A DNA stretch of 47,719 nt from Pseudomonadota bacterium (GCA_018262285.1 JAGTRX010000014.1:1-47719), one strand, 5' to 3'. Shown: positions 33,401 to 41,965, counted from the first letter of the stretch. The notes: a model not told the origin generated them from the sequence alone. Made by a program: numbers and translations.

Positions 33401-33416
33401 CATGCTATATCGCATG
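33401..33416. promoter_or_regulatory. Candidate operator/promoter of the RHH gene
   Basis: CATGC-TATATC-GCATG is a perfect 5-6-5 palindrome whose centre contains a -10-like TATAT sequence, 20 bp before the RHH start codon. Ribbon-helix-helix proteins often repress their own promoters through such short palindromes, so autoregulation is inferred. Confidence 0.4.
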
Positions 33417-33436
33417 TATTATATGGAGAATTGAAA

Positions 33437-33772
33437 ATGGCAGCCCGCAGCCCACTTGATCTACTCGTCACTCATGCCACGCTTAGTATTATGGTCGAAG
33501 GCAGTTTACCGCAGAGCATGACTGACCAATTGCTTGAATCTCCCGAAGTCGCCTCACAAGTAAAAAACGTTTGTGCCAAAGTATCCGTTCAACTATCAGA
33601 TGAAATCGACAACATATGCAGTTTTCTTGGCATTTCCAAACGCAAGTTTTTGGAGGCTGCATTTATTGAAGCAGTGGATAGGGCAAATGCCATCATGGAA
33701 ACCGAAGGGGTGCACGAGCATCTAGAAGAACGGACTAGCGCACGCAGAAAAAACAAGGGAGAAGAAGCATGA
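33437..33772 (+). CDS. Ribbon-helix-helix-type small protein
   Basis: A 111-residue protein. Residues ~50-95 (KVSVQLSDEIDNICSFLGIS, KRKFLEAAFIEAVDRANAIM) have the strand-helix-helix pattern of Arc/MetJ-like DNA-binding proteins. The N-terminus is helical and the C-terminal tail is charged (RTSARRKNKGEEA). GGAGAA precedes the ATG at 33437. The stop overlaps the Rep-gene start by 4 bp (ATGA). It is likely a copy-number or expression regulator of the replication module. Confidence 0.7.
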   Translation: MAARSPLDLLVTHATLSIMVEGSLPQSMTDQLLESPEVASQVKNVCAKVSVQLSDEIDNICSFLGISKRKFLEAAFIEAVDRANAIMETEGVHEHLEERTSARRKNKGEEA

Positions 33773-35280
33773 GCATGCTATTACTCAACGGGACTGTGCT
33801 AAATGTTTTTGATACGCCCGCATCCACTGACAAGGAAACCGGCGAGATTCGCCCTGCCAAACACCGCGTCCAAGTCATGTGCGAAAACACCCTCCAGAAC
33901 GGTCAAGTTCGCATGGATTTGCTCAATCTGAGCTGCGCCGTAGCACCGTGGGCGGACGGACGGGTGCGCAGCGCGCCGCCCGCCCGCACTGCGGTGCGCG
34001 CGCCAAATTGCGGCCGCATTCACTTGAGAATGCCTTCTACCGTGCTCAATAAGAACACCTTTCTAACAATGGCTATACACGTGCCCGCTCAAACCGCTAT
34101 GCGGACTGACGGCCGCAGTGAGGCCACAGGCGTCCCGTTTAGTAAAACGGGACAAAAGATTAAAACTAAAAAACCGACATTTGGCGATGAAACGATTTTC
34201 ATAGCGAAGGAAAATCCTCTAGCCCCGCCTGGATTTGAGCTTGATTCCGAATGGGTAGAGTTACTGACGAAGGGACGACATACATATCTCGCCCGCACGC
34301 CGCTTCCCTACGTCCCAGGTATCAGCAATGCTGCCTTGATAGACTGGATTGCATTTACAGTCAGACCAACGCAAAAAGATTCCCACAAATGGGCCATCCA
34401 AGAGTTGCAACGGCTTGATCTTGTCGGCACCGTTGACGAAATGGTTGGCGGATACGCTGGCTATACCCACAAAGCAAAATATCAGGATGACAAGATTAAG
34501 TTATGCCTGATTGCTTGGGGCGGCAAAAATCAAGCATCAACTGTCTACGTCTCCTTTCCTGGCCACGGCTGCGCCCGTATCAAGAAGTGGGAAGAAGTTC
34601 GCGCTTGGCTGGAGCTGCATTCGGCAACAATTACGCGCCTCGATCTGGCTTATGACGACTTTACCGCTGATCGAGTTTCAATTCGCCAGGCCGTTGAGTG
34701 GTACATGACCGGAGGATTTGGCGCAGGCGGTCGAATGCCCGCACACAAACTCCACGGGGATTGGTTGCTTGGAGACCAGTCACAAACTGGAAGAACCTTG
34801 GAAATCGGCAGTCGTGCGGGAGGAAAGCTCGCCCGTATCTACGAAAAAGGGAAACAACTTGGCGAGCCCCTCAATCCGTGGGTGCGAATTGAAGTGGAGT
34901 GGCACAACGAATCGCGCAAAATTCCCTATGAGGCCATTTCAAATCCTGGTCGGTTCTTAGCTGGCGCTTACGAATGCCTGCATTTTTTGGACAAAGAGCA
35001 ATCGCGCATTCAGACGGAACAACGTTCTGCCAAGGTGAGTTTTGAAAAGGCCATGAGTAACGGGCGACATTTGGCTGGCAAGTTGGTCAACCTTGCACTT
35101 GAGGTCTACCAAGGAGATTGCGCAGAAGTAGTAGAGCAACTCCGGCGGGAAGGTATCCCGAATCGGATTGAACCTTATTGGCACGCGATAAAAGATGAAC
35201 CAGAAATACTGGCGAAAGGATCAAACATGGAAAAAAGTGCGACACATGATGAAATTACCCCCCTGCTGACTAGGGGGTAA
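33769..35280 (+). CDS. Filamentous-phage-type replication initiator with fused N-terminal domain
   Basis: A 503-codon frame. The C-terminal part from about residue 111 (MRTDGRSEATGVPF) is a rolling-circle Rep of the RstA/gpII-like replication initiation factor family (PF02486): ALIDWIAFTV, ATITRLDLAYDD (motif), LARIYEKGKQLG (catalytic Tyr region) and WVRIEVEW. Related Reps usually start near MRTDGRS, so translation may begin or restart at the ATG at 34099. The first ~55 residues (MLLLNGTVLNVFDTPASTDK, QNGQVRMDLLNLS) resemble the small ssDNA-binding proteins encoded just before Rep in related elements. They join Rep through a very GC-rich stretch without a stop. A true fusion, a deletion that fused two genes, or a hidden frameshift are all possible. 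Confidence 0.82.
   Translation: MSMLLLNGTVLNVFDTPASTDKETGEIRPAKHRVQVMCENTLQNGQVRMDLLNLSCAVAPWADGRVRSAPPARTAVRAPNCGRIHLRMPSTVLNKNTFLTMAIHVPAQTAMRTDGRSEATGVPFSKTGQKIKTKKPTFGDETIFIAKENPLAPPGFELDSEWVELLTKGRHTYLARTPLPYVPGISNAALIDWIAFTVRPTQKDSHKWAIQELQRLDLVGTVDEMVGGYAGYTHKAKYQDDKIKLCLIAWGGKNQASTVYVSFPGHGCARIKKWEEVRAWLELHSATITRLDLAYDDFTADRVSIRQAVEWYMTGGFGAGGRMPAHKLHGDWLLGDQSQTGRTLEIGSRAGGKLARIYEKGKQLGEPLNPWVRIEVEWHNESRKIPYEAISNPGRFLAGAYECLHFLDKEQSRIQTEQRSAKVSFEKAMSNGRHLAGKLVNLALEVYQGDCAEVVEQLRREGIPNRIEPYWHAIKDEPEILAKGSNMEKSATHDEITPLLTRG
34132..34153. repeat. 9-bp hairpin inside the Rep gene
   Basis: GTCCCGTTT (34132-34140) and AAACGGGAC (34145-34153) pair perfectly around a 4-nt AGTA loop, 33 bp after the probable Rep start. 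Hairpins with a small loop inside Rep genes can be double-strand origins in rolling-circle elements, but no known nick sequence is recognised. Confidence 0.5.
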
Positions 35281-35287
35281 AGTCCAT

Positions 35288-35551
35288 ATGAGCCAATTAC
35301 CCGAAACTGGCTATCTGCGTCTAAAGCAGATCATTGGGGACCGGAAATCCATTCCCCCAGTGCCTGCTCTTATTCCAGTCGGAAAATCAACTTGGTGGGC
35401 TGGGGTTAAATCCGGGCGTTATCCTCAACCCGTGCGGGGGCTGGGGGAACGCATCACGGCATGGCGAGTTGAAGACATACGGACTTTGATTCAGCAAACG
35501 GCCGTTGATGACTTAAAATCAGTGCCTGACAAGCACACACTTAGTCATTAG
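35288..35551 (+). CDS. AlpA-like regulator / putative excisionase
   Basis: An 87-residue protein with the AlpA/MerR-like winged-helix pattern: GYLRLKQIIGD, IPVGKSTWWAGVKSGRYPQP and RITAWRVEDIRTLI. AlpA-type proteins act as transcriptional regulators of int and as recombination directionality factors in P4-like elements. It begins 7 bp after the Rep stop and ends about 100 bp before the right att repeat, so it is the obvious candidate for excision control together with the integrase. Confidence 0.85.
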   Translation: MSQLPETGYLRLKQIIGDRKSIPPVPALIPVGKSTWWAGVKSGRYPQPVRGLGERITAWRVEDIRTLIQQTAVDDLKSVPDKHTLSH

Positions 35552-35564
35552 ACGATCATGGAAC

Positions 35565-35583
35565 GGGGGTATTTTTGGGGGTA
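35565..35583. repeat. GGGGGTA heptamers, right end
   Basis: Two direct copies of GGGGGTA (35565-35571 and 35577-35583) lie 71 bp before the right repeat. A further facing pair, TTACCCCC (35255-35262) and GGGGGTAA (35273-35280), spans the end of the Rep gene just before the AlpA-like gene. Together with the left cluster they flank both ends of the element. Confidence 0.7.
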
Positions 35584-35653
35584 TATAAAATTTTCGGGAA
35601 TCGAAAACCCCTATTGCTCAATACGTTGCACAGGTTGTTTGATAGACATTCGG

Positions 35654-35690
35654 CCACCAGATACAAATCCAGCGAAGTCCAAGATAGGCC
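35654..35690 (+). repeat. attR direct repeat (37 bp)
   Basis: Identical to 28734-28770. It marks the right junction of the element; the sequence beyond it is the original downstream flank of tRNA-Ala. Confidence 0.95.
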
Positions 35691-35727
35691 GGGAATAAGC
35701 GTAAACACTAGCTTCCCGGCCTTTTTT
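35686..35727 (+). terminator. Original tRNA-Ala terminator, displaced to the right junction
   Basis: AGGCCGGGAA (35686-35695) pairs with TTCCCGGCCT (35713-35722), followed by Ts. Its first five stem bases are shared with the att core. It would have terminated tRNA-Ala before integration and now terminates transcripts leaving the element. Confidence 0.85.
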
Positions 35728-35806
35728 ATGCCTTGAAAAGCCCACACCCTTGCTCTGAAAACAGTGCTTCCGGCCGCAAGGCGTCAATCCATTCCGAGAC
35801 TTTGCC

Positions 35807-36742
35807 ATGATCCATTCGTTTCCTGTTCCCTTTTCGAAGCCGTTGCAGTCGGTCAACACAACCGTCATCTTCGACGACCCTTTGACAATCATCGATCCTG
35901 GCCCGCGCGGACAAAAAAACAGTGAGATCATTGCATCCGAGCTTCAAAAGCGGGGCAAGTCGATCAAGGATCTGAAGCGTATTTTGCTCACGCATGGCCA
36001 TGTCGATCATTTCGGCATCGCCGAAGATCTGCGACAACAATCCGGCGCCTTGATTTTCCTGCATCCGTGCGACTTTGAAAAAACCATCAAGATTGACGAG
36101 AGGATGGTCGCCTACAAGGCCCTGTTGGCCAGGCATGGCTGCGAATCGTCAATGCTGCACGTTATCGACGACTTCAATGATGCCGTAAAAAACCTGCTGA
36201 CACCCCTCGTTGATCCACAACCACTCCCGCACAGGATTGCTTTCGAGCACTGCGAACTGGAAGTGATCGAAACACCGGGGCACACCTGGGGAAGTGTGGT
36301 TTTTTACGACAGGAAATCGCAAGTTTTGATCAGCGGCGATACGGTCATCAAGAAAATCACGCCCAATCCGATCGTCGAGTTCGTTGAAAACGGACAAGTC
36401 TTTCATTCGCTCGTCGAATTCAAAAAGTCGATCGATAAACTGAAACCATTGCCGTACTCAAAAATCATTCCCGGGCACGGCGATGCGTTTGCCGAGTTCC
36501 TGCCGGTTTATGACTTCTACCAAAAGAGTTGGGAAGGCCGGGAAAATCAGATTTTGACTGCCTTGCAACGCTTGCGACGAGCGACGGCAGTTGATGTAGC
36601 ACGGTCGATCTTCAAGGAACTCAACGATTTCAATCTCTTCCTGGCAGTGTCCGAGGTGATCGGTTATTTCGATTTACTGAAATGCAAGGGCATGATCGAA
36701 GTGGAGGAAACAGGCGGCATTCTGTATGGGGTGTGCCAATAG
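35807..36742 (+). CDS. MBL-fold metallo-hydrolase (LACTB2-like)
   Basis: A 311-residue metallo-beta-lactamase-fold protein. The metal motif HGHVDHFG is at 63-70, a further His is in ETPGHTWGSVVF, the bridging Asp is in SGDTVI, and the last His is in IIPGHGDAF. The C-terminal ~90 residues contain a winged-helix-like region (LQRLRRATAVDVARSIF), as in LACTB2/RNase-like or glyoxalase-like members. The substrate is unclear. It is the first gene right of the element. Confidence 0.88.
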   Translation: MIHSFPVPFSKPLQSVNTTVIFDDPLTIIDPGPRGQKNSEIIASELQKRGKSIKDLKRILLTHGHVDHFGIAEDLRQQSGALIFLHPCDFEKTIKIDERMVAYKALLARHGCESSMLHVIDDFNDAVKNLLTPLVDPQPLPHRIAFEHCELEVIETPGHTWGSVVFYDRKSQVLISGDTVIKKITPNPIVEFVENGQVFHSLVEFKKSIDKLKPLPYSKIIPGHGDAFAEFLPVYDFYQKSWEGRENQILTALQRLRRATAVDVARSIFKELNDFNLFLAVSEVIGYFDLLKCKGMIEVEETGGILYGVCQ

Positions 36743-36840
36743 ACGGGCTCTGTGGCACCAGAACCACAAAATGCAATCACGCAAACACATGACTCTCAGG
36801 ATCAACGGAAAAACAGACCAGCGCCACCTTTCGTTTTTTA

Positions 36841-37042
36841 TCCGTGTACTCCGTGATCTCCGTGACTGAAAGGATTTTGGGGTAAAATTCTGCCCCGACT
36901 GATCACGGCCCGGTGTGCCGGCCTGTGATCGCGTTGCTGGCACGCATGTGCCATTTCGGCGCGCCCTTGCGGGCGCAAGGGTGCCGGGCAGCGCCCGAAC
37001 AACGGGTGTTGCTGGCGTAGCCATCACACTAAGGACTAGATC
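36841..37042 (+). promoter_or_regulatory. Hairpin-rich leader region of ackA
   Basis: Three tandem 9-bp units starting TCCGTG (36841-36867) are followed by a -10-like TAAAAT (36883-36888). Then come successive stem-loops: 36901-36930 (GATCACGGCC against GGCCTGTGATC, one bulge), 36939-36952 (GGCAC-GCAT-GTGCC) and 36961-36976 (GCGCCC-TTGC-GGGCGC). AAGGA precedes the ackA ATG at 37043. No known riboswitch class is recognised. The 98 bp before it (36743-36840) hold nothing recognisable. Confidence 0.5.
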
Positions 37043-38257
37043 ATGTTTGTTTTTGTTTTGAATTGCGGCAGTTCCTCCTTCAAGTACCAGTTGCTCGATA
37101 TGTCCAACGAGCACCGTGTTGCGACCGGCCTGGTCGAACGTATCGGCATGAAGGATTCCATCATCGCTTATGAGCCGACAGGCGGCGAAAAGATCAAGGA
37201 AACCTGCGACATCGCCGATCACGCCGTTGCCATCAGGATGGTGCTCGACAAGCTGGTTGACGCCAATGTTGGCGTCATCAAGTCGCTGTCTGACATTACC
37301 GCCGTCGGCCACCGCGTTGTGCATGGCGCCGAGAAGTTCTCCGGCTCCGTCATGATATGTGACAAGGTCATGGCCGCACTTGAAGAATGCGTGCCGATGG
37401 CGCCACTGCACAATCCGGCCAACATCACCGGCATCCAGGCCATGCAGAAAGCTCTCCCCGGCGTGCCCAACGTCGCCGTTTTCGACACCGCCTTCCACGC
37501 CTCGATGCCCCCGGAGTCCTATACCTACGCTGTTCCCTATGAATGGTACGAGCAGCACCACGTTCGCCGCTACGGCTTCCATGGCACATCACACCGCTTC
37601 GTGGCCGAACGCGCCGCCCAGATGCTCAATATTCCCAAGGTGCGTTTCAACTGCATCACCTGTCACATGGGCAACGGCTCTTCCTATACCGCCGTCAAGG
37701 GCGGCAAGTCCTACGACACCTCGATGGGTCTGACCCCGCTCGAAGGCATGGTCATGGGCACGCGTTGCGGCGACATCGATCCGGGTCTGCTGAGCTTCCT
37801 GGCCAACAACCTCAAGATGTCGGTAGCCGACATGGACACCGCCTTTAACAAGAAGTCCGGTCTGCTCGGTATTTCCGGTGTCTCCTCCGATATGCGCGAC
37901 ATCGAAAATGCCGCTAAGGAAGGCAACAAGCGCGCCCAGCTGGCTATCGACGTGCTACGCCATCGGGCGCTGAAGTACATCGGTGCTTACGCCATTGAAC
38001 TCGGTCGTGTTGACGCCATCATCTTTACCGGCGGCATTGGTGAAAACGCCATCGACTTCCGCGGCTCCGTCGTCGAGCGCCTGTCCACGCTGGGCATCAA
38101 ACTCGACGAGGCCGCCAACAACGTGCGCGGCAAGGAAGCCATCATCTCCACCGCCGACTCCCCGATCAAGGTCATGGTCGTTCCTACCAACGAGGAACTG
38201 GTTATTGCCCGCGACACCAAGGAGGTGGTCGAGAACGTTCCTGCCAAGAAGGACTGA
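37043..38257 (+). CDS. ackA: Acetate kinase
   Basis: A 404-residue ASKHA-fold kinase of the usual AckA length. The two acetokinase signatures are visible: VLNCGSSSFKYQLL at the N-terminus and RYGFHGTSHRFVAERA near 179. Nucleotide-binding segments CHMGNGSSYTAV and FTGGIGENA are also present. It interconverts acetate plus ATP with acetyl phosphate plus ADP. No pta gene is adjacent. The long structured leader suggests post-transcriptional control. Confidence 0.97.
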   Translation: MFVFVLNCGSSSFKYQLLDMSNEHRVATGLVERIGMKDSIIAYEPTGGEKIKETCDIADHAVAIRMVLDKLVDANVGVIKSLSDITAVGHRVVHGAEKFSGSVMICDKVMAALEECVPMAPLHNPANITGIQAMQKALPGVPNVAVFDTAFHASMPPESYTYAVPYEWYEQHHVRRYGFHGTSHRFVAERAAQMLNIPKVRFNCITCHMGNGSSYTAVKGGKSYDTSMGLTPLEGMVMGTRCGDIDPGLLSFLANNLKMSVADMDTAFNKKSGLLGISGVSSDMRDIENAAKEGNKRAQLAIDVLRHRALKYIGAYAIELGRVDAIIFTGGIGENAIDFRGSVVERLSTLGIKLDEAANNVRGKEAIISTADSPIKVMVVPTNEELVIARDTKEVVENVPAKKD

Positions 38258-38280
38258 ACCTGACCGGCAACAAACCAAAA

Positions 38281-38303
38281 GGCGACCGAGGTCGCCTTTT
38301 TTT
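38281..38303 (+). terminator. Intrinsic terminator of ackA
   Basis: GGCGACC-GA-GGTCGCC forms a perfect 7-bp stem followed by seven Ts, 23 bp after the ackA stop. Its T-run touches the stop of the converging prmC gene. Confidence 0.92.
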
Positions 38304-39120
38304 ATGGCAGCCGCCCGCCACTGATGCGATCAATTCCGGCCAGGTCGGTTTTGGTAAAAACGGCCTGAAAACCTGCCGTTGCCAGTAGGTCACTGGCTGC
38401 TTCAGCCTGGTCGTAGCCGTGCTCGAAAAACAGCCAGCCACCAGAAAGCAGATGCCGCGCAGCGCCAGAAACGATGGCGCGAATGCACTCCAAACCGTCA
38501 GCACCATCGGTGAGCGCCATTTGCGGTTCATGTGGCAGGCCGTTCAATACCAAATGCGGGTCGCCAGCCGCAACGTATGGCGGGTTGGCGACGATCAGAT
38601 CGAATCGCTGGCCAGCCAATGGCGCATACCAACTTCCTTGGTGAAACGTGATATCCGCGCCCGATTGGCGGGCATTTTCCTTTGCCACGGCCAGCGCTGC
38701 GAATGAAACATCGACAGCATGAATTTCGGCCTGTGGATATTCCAGCTTCAAGCTGATAGCGATGATGCCAGAGCCTGTTCCCAGATCGACGCAACGCGGT
38801 GTGCTTGTTGCAGCGAGGAAAGAAAGTGCGAGGCTAAGCAGTTCTTCCGTTTCCGGTCTGGGAATCAGAACATCGGGCGTGACCCTGAAATTACGGCCAC
38901 GAAATTCGGCGTGGCCAAGCAGATAGGCCAAAGGTTCGCCAGCAGCGCGGCGTTCGAGCAGATCTTCCAGTTGATGCCAATGCTCGGGAGAAAGCGTGGT
39001 TTCTGGTTCAGCGATCAATAACGCGTGGGTCAGGCCACATATTTCCTGAAGCAAAAGCCGCGCATCGAGCCGATCAATTTTTCCTCGCGCTAGCGCCAGA
39101 AATCCGGCCGCTGTTTTCAA
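38302..39120 (-). CDS. prmC: Peptide chain release factor N(5)-glutamine methyltransferase
   Basis: About 272 residues. The helical N-terminal domain (IDRLDARLLLQEICGLTHAL) is followed by a SAM-dependent methyltransferase domain with CVDLGTGSGIIAISL and the substrate-binding NPPY motif in IVANPPYVA. It methylates the GGQ glutamine of release factors. The TTG at 39120 is chosen because GAGG lies 6 bp upstream and it starts just after the prfA stop; a GTG at 39132 would overlap prfA but lacks a ribosome binding site. Coupling with prfA, its substrate's gene, is the usual arrangement. Confidence 0.93.
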   Translation of the reverse strand: MKTAAGFLALARGKIDRLDARLLLQEICGLTHALLIAEPETTLSPEHWHQLEDLLERRAAGEPLAYLLGHAEFRGRNFRVTPDVLIPRPETEELLSLALSFLAATSTPRCVDLGTGSGIIAISLKLEYPQAEIHAVDVSFAALAVAKENARQSGADITFHQGSWYAPLAGQRFDLIVANPPYVAAGDPHLVLNGLPHEPQMALTDGADGLECIRAIVSGAARHLLSGGWLFFEHGYDQAEAASDLLATAGFQAVFTKTDLAGIDRISGGRLP

Positions 39121-39121
39121 C

Positions 39122-40204
39122 TTACGCCTCACTAGAAAGCGAAGCGAGCAATTCCATCTGATGTTCCGTTGCCAGAGCACTGAGCAGTTCGTCCATGTCA
39201 CCGTCCATGATGGCGCCGATTTTGTAGAGGGTGAGGTTGATGCGGTGGTCGGTGACGCGACCCTGGGGGAAATTGTAGGTACGGATGCGCTCGGAGCGGT
39301 CGCCTGAGCCGATCAGGCTCTTGCGGGTGGAAGCGATATGGCTTTGTTGCTCGCGCATTTGCCCGTCCTTGATACGCGCCGCCAGAACGCGCATGGCAGA
39401 AGCTTTGTTGGCGTGTTGCGAGCGACCATCCTGACATTCGGCCACAATCCCGGTCGGCAGATGGGTGATGCGCACGGCAGATTCGGTTTTCTGGATATGC
39501 TGGCCGCCGGCGCCGGAGGCGCGAAAAGTGTCGATCCTGAGATCGGCCGGATTGATGTCGACATCGATAATTTCGTCAGCTTCCGGCATGATCGCAACGG
39601 TGCAGGCGGAGGTGTGAATGCGCCCCTGCGCTTCGGTTTCTGGCACGCGCTGGACGCGATGCGCGCCCGACTCGAATTTGAGACGTGAATAAACGTTGTT
39701 GCCAACCAGGCGGCAGATAATTTCGCGATAGCCGCCGAGTTCGGATTCGCTGGCCGACATGATTTCAACCTGCCAGCGGTTGCGTTCGGCATAGCGGTTG
39801 TACATGCGAAACAGATCGCCGGAAAAAATGGCCGATTCATCGCCGCCGGTGCCAGCACGAATTTCGAGAATGACGTTCTTGTCGTCGTTGGGGTCGCGTG
39901 GCAGCAGCTGTTTTTGCAATTCAAGTTCGAGTTCGGCTTGTCGTGTTTGCGCTTTGCTGAGTTCTTCCTCGGCAAATTCCCGCATTTCCGGGTCGGTGCG
40001 CATGCTCTCCGCCTCGCGGATGTCGCTTTCGATCTGGCGGTATTCGCCAAACAGCACGACGACCGGCTCAATCTCGGCGCGTTCGCGTGACAGTTTTCTG
40101 AACTGGTCGAGATCGCTGGCGGCATCACCTGCCGAAAGCAGTAAATCAATTTCGCCGAGACGATCGGTCAGGCGGTCGAGTTTTTGAAGGATGCTTGAAT
40201 TCAT
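39122..40204 (-). CDS. prfA: Peptide chain release factor 1
   Basis: A 360-residue RF1. The catalytic GGQ is at residues 233-235, and the codon-recognition region reads [20 protein letters not shown], the PxT-type motif of RF1 (UAG/UAA) rather than the SPF of RF2. The ATG at 40204 ([12 protein letters not shown]) gives the standard length. hemA, often upstream of prfA in Proteobacteria, is absent; a divergent diguanylate cyclase gene lies there instead. Confidence 0.97.
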   Translation of the reverse strand: MNSSILQKLDRLTDRLGEIDLLLSAGDAASDLDQFRKLSRERAEIEPVVVLFGEYRQIESDIREAESMRTDPEMREFAEEELSKAQTRQAELELELQKQLLPRDPNDDKNVILEIRAGTGGDESAIFSGDLFRMYNRYAERNRWQVEIMSASESELGGYREIICRLVGNNVYSRLKFESGAHRVQRVPETEAQGRIHTSACTVAIMPEADEIIDVDINPADLRIDTFRASGAGGQHIQKTESAVRITHLPTGIVAECQDGRSQHANKASAMRVLAARIKDGQMREQQSHIASTRKSLIGSGDRSERIRTYNFPQGRVTDHRINLTLYKIGAIMDGDMDELLSALATEHQMELLASLSSEA

Positions 40205-40352
40205 TCGAGGAAAAGTGCGCCAAAAAGCAGGAGGCAATGGTAACTGCACAAGCAGCAAGGTGGAAGGGCGCAGAGGAAGAAGCCCGGCCTTCTTTTGTTG
40301 CAGCCACAGCTTACTAGCCTCATAATCACAGCTAGACCGTTGGAAATCGTTT

Positions 40353-41960
40353 ATGTCCGCTATTCCTCATGCCGTCATCGCGCTTGCCGAGACACTGGAG
40401 CGCCGCTGGAAGCAGTATCTGCACAGCGGTAATTTTGACGCGTTTGTCGAATTTACCCTCTCGCTCAATGGCCTGACAGAGCAACTCGATCGCCTTTCCC
40501 TGCCCGGTCTGGTGCGCGCCTGTCAGGAGCTGGAAAATCTGGCGCTGACACTGTTTGGTGGCGACAACACCCATCCCATTGGCCCGGAAGACTCCGATGC
40601 CATCCAGCGCCAGTTAACAGTCATCCTGCGCGAACTGCACCGGCACGAGACACCGGCTGTGGCGCTGCGCCAAACCGATCAGGAAGAGCCACAGGCAGAA
40701 GGCTGGAACCGCCCGCGCGATGTGCTGATCGTCTCGCGCCCGGCACATCCCTGGACAGCCTCGCTATTCGAGCAATTGCAGTTTTTCGGTTTCCATCCAC
40801 ATGAAGTGCGCTGGGAGCAGGAACTGGAAGCTGAAATCATGCCACTGGCCGTAATTTTTGTGCCAGACCAGGAAGGGCTGCACTATCCGAACGAAGCGAT
40901 TGCTTACATCAGCAAGCTGCGCAAGGAATTTTCGGCCAGTTTTTTCTACTGCCTTTCTGTTCCCTCCATTCTGGAATCTATTGTCCATCTGCAGCGCGCA
41001 GGCGCCGACGCCTGTGTGCCGGTCAGCGACAAAGTCAGCGATGTGCTTTCGCGCATTCTCGATCTGGTGCAGACCAAGGAACAGACGGTGCCGCGCGTGC
41101 TGGTGGTAGAAGATTCGGCCACCGCCGTGGCGCACATCCGGCGCTCGCTTTCGCAGCATGGCATTGACAGCCGCGCCATTGGCGACCCGCGTTTCATGCT
41201 GGAAGCGGCGGTTGATTATCGCCCCGACGTCATTCTGATGGACATGTACATGCCCTTCTGCACGGGGGTCGAAGTAACGCGAGCCTTGCGCCAGTTGCCG
41301 GAATACCAGTCGGTTCCTGTGGTTTACCTTTCCAGTGAAACCGATATTGCCCAGCAGGTCGAAGCCCTGCGCCTGGGCGGCGACCAGTTTCTGACCAAAC
41401 CGGTTAACCCCATTGTCTTGGCAGCGGTGGTCAAGACCAAGATCGACCGCTATCGCGACATGATGCGTTCTGGTCGTCTCGATAGCCTGACCGGCCTGCT
41501 TAACCATACTGCCGCCAAAAACAGGCTTGAAGTCATGATCAAGTCCGCCGAGCCGACCGGGTTGCTGGCGGTGGCGATGATCGATATTGACCGCTTCAAG
41601 TCGGTAAACGACACGTGGGGGCATCCGGTTGGCGATCAGGTCATTCGTAGTCTGGCCTGGCTCTTGCGCGGTCGTCTGCGTAGTTCCGACCTGATCGGCC
41701 GTTATGGTGGCGAGGAATTTCTGGTCGCCCTGTCCGGGGTTGACATTGAAAAGGGTGTCGCCATGCTCAACCGCATCCGTGAGGACTTTTCTGCTCTGCC
41801 GCACGCCCACGCGCACGGCACCCTGCGCTGCTCGTTCAGCTGTGGCGTGTCCTCGCTGGCGGATTATTCCTCTGGTAGCGCCCTGATCGAAGCGGCAGAC
41901 AATGCCCTGCTTGAGGCCAAGCGCAGCGGCCGCAACCGGGTGATTTCAGCAGCGCTCTGA
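40353..41960 (+). CDS. Response regulator diguanylate cyclase (REC-REC-GGDEF)
   Basis: A 535-residue soluble protein. The helical N-terminal ~95 residues are Hpt-like in shape but show no clear phospho-His. A degenerate receiver-like domain follows (about 125-245). A full receiver domain (about 248-370) has [11 protein letters not shown], phosphoacceptor Asp297 in VILMDMYMP, and Lys in FLTKPVNP. The GGDEF domain has GGEEF at 452-456 and an intact I-site RSSD five residues before it. Architecture and length are PleD-like. It should make c-di-GMP upon phosphorylation; no cognate kinase is adjacent. Confidence 0.93.
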   Translation: MSAIPHAVIALAETLERRWKQYLHSGNFDAFVEFTLSLNGLTEQLDRLSLPGLVRACQELENLALTLFGGDNTHPIGPEDSDAIQRQLTVILRELHRHETPAVALRQTDQEEPQAEGWNRPRDVLIVSRPAHPWTASLFEQLQFFGFHPHEVRWEQELEAEIMPLAVIFVPDQEGLHYPNEAIAYISKLRKEFSASFFYCLSVPSILESIVHLQRAGADACVPVSDKVSDVLSRILDLVQTKEQTVPRVLVVEDSATAVAHIRRSLSQHGIDSRAIGDPRFMLEAAVDYRPDVILMDMYMPFCTGVEVTRALRQLPEYQSVPVVYLSSETDIAQQVEALRLGGDQFLTKPVNPIVLAAVVKTKIDRYRDMMRSGRLDSLTGLLNHTAAKNRLEVMIKSAEPTGLLAVAMIDIDRFKSVNDTWGHPVGDQVIRSLAWLLRGRLRSSDLIGRYGGEEFLVALSGVDIEKGVAMLNRIREDFSALPHAHAHGTLRCSFSCGVSSLADYSSGSALIEAADNALLEAKRSGRNRVISAAL

Positions 41961-41965
41961 CCGGC

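Larger units (their letters stand above)
33059..33436. other. Non-coding stretch between cassettes and replication genes
   Basis: No gene is seen in these 378 bp. The first part is the decayed 3' border of the cassette array. A terminator-like hairpin (33242-33270), a 14-bp perfect inverted repeat (33316-33355) and a small palindrome over a TATAT box (33401-33416) precede the ribbon-helix-helix gene. The layout, just before a rolling-circle Rep gene pair, suits a replication origin and control region. Confidence 0.6.
28734..35690 (+). mobile_element. tRNA-Ala-associated integrative element (~6.9 kb)
   Basis: The element is bounded by identical 37-bp direct repeats (28734-28770 and 35654-35690), the left one starting in the tRNA 3' end. 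Inside are a P4-type tyrosine integrase next to the tRNA, a four-gene integron-like cassette cluster, a ribbon-helix-helix protein, a filamentous-phage-type Rep and an AlpA-like regulator next to the right end. No coat, assembly, conjugation or relaxase genes other than Rep are present. It is best described as a small non-autonomous integrative/mobilisable or phage-satellite-like element, and both att sites look intact. Confidence 0.92.

Noticed and set aside
28734-35690. A complete filamentous prophage
   Set aside because: A filamentous-type Rep is present, but no coat, adsorption or Zot-like assembly gene is found anywhere in the element.
36841-37042. Known riboswitch upstream of ackA
   Set aside because: The hairpins do not match any riboswitch consensus I can recognise, so only a structured leader is claimed.
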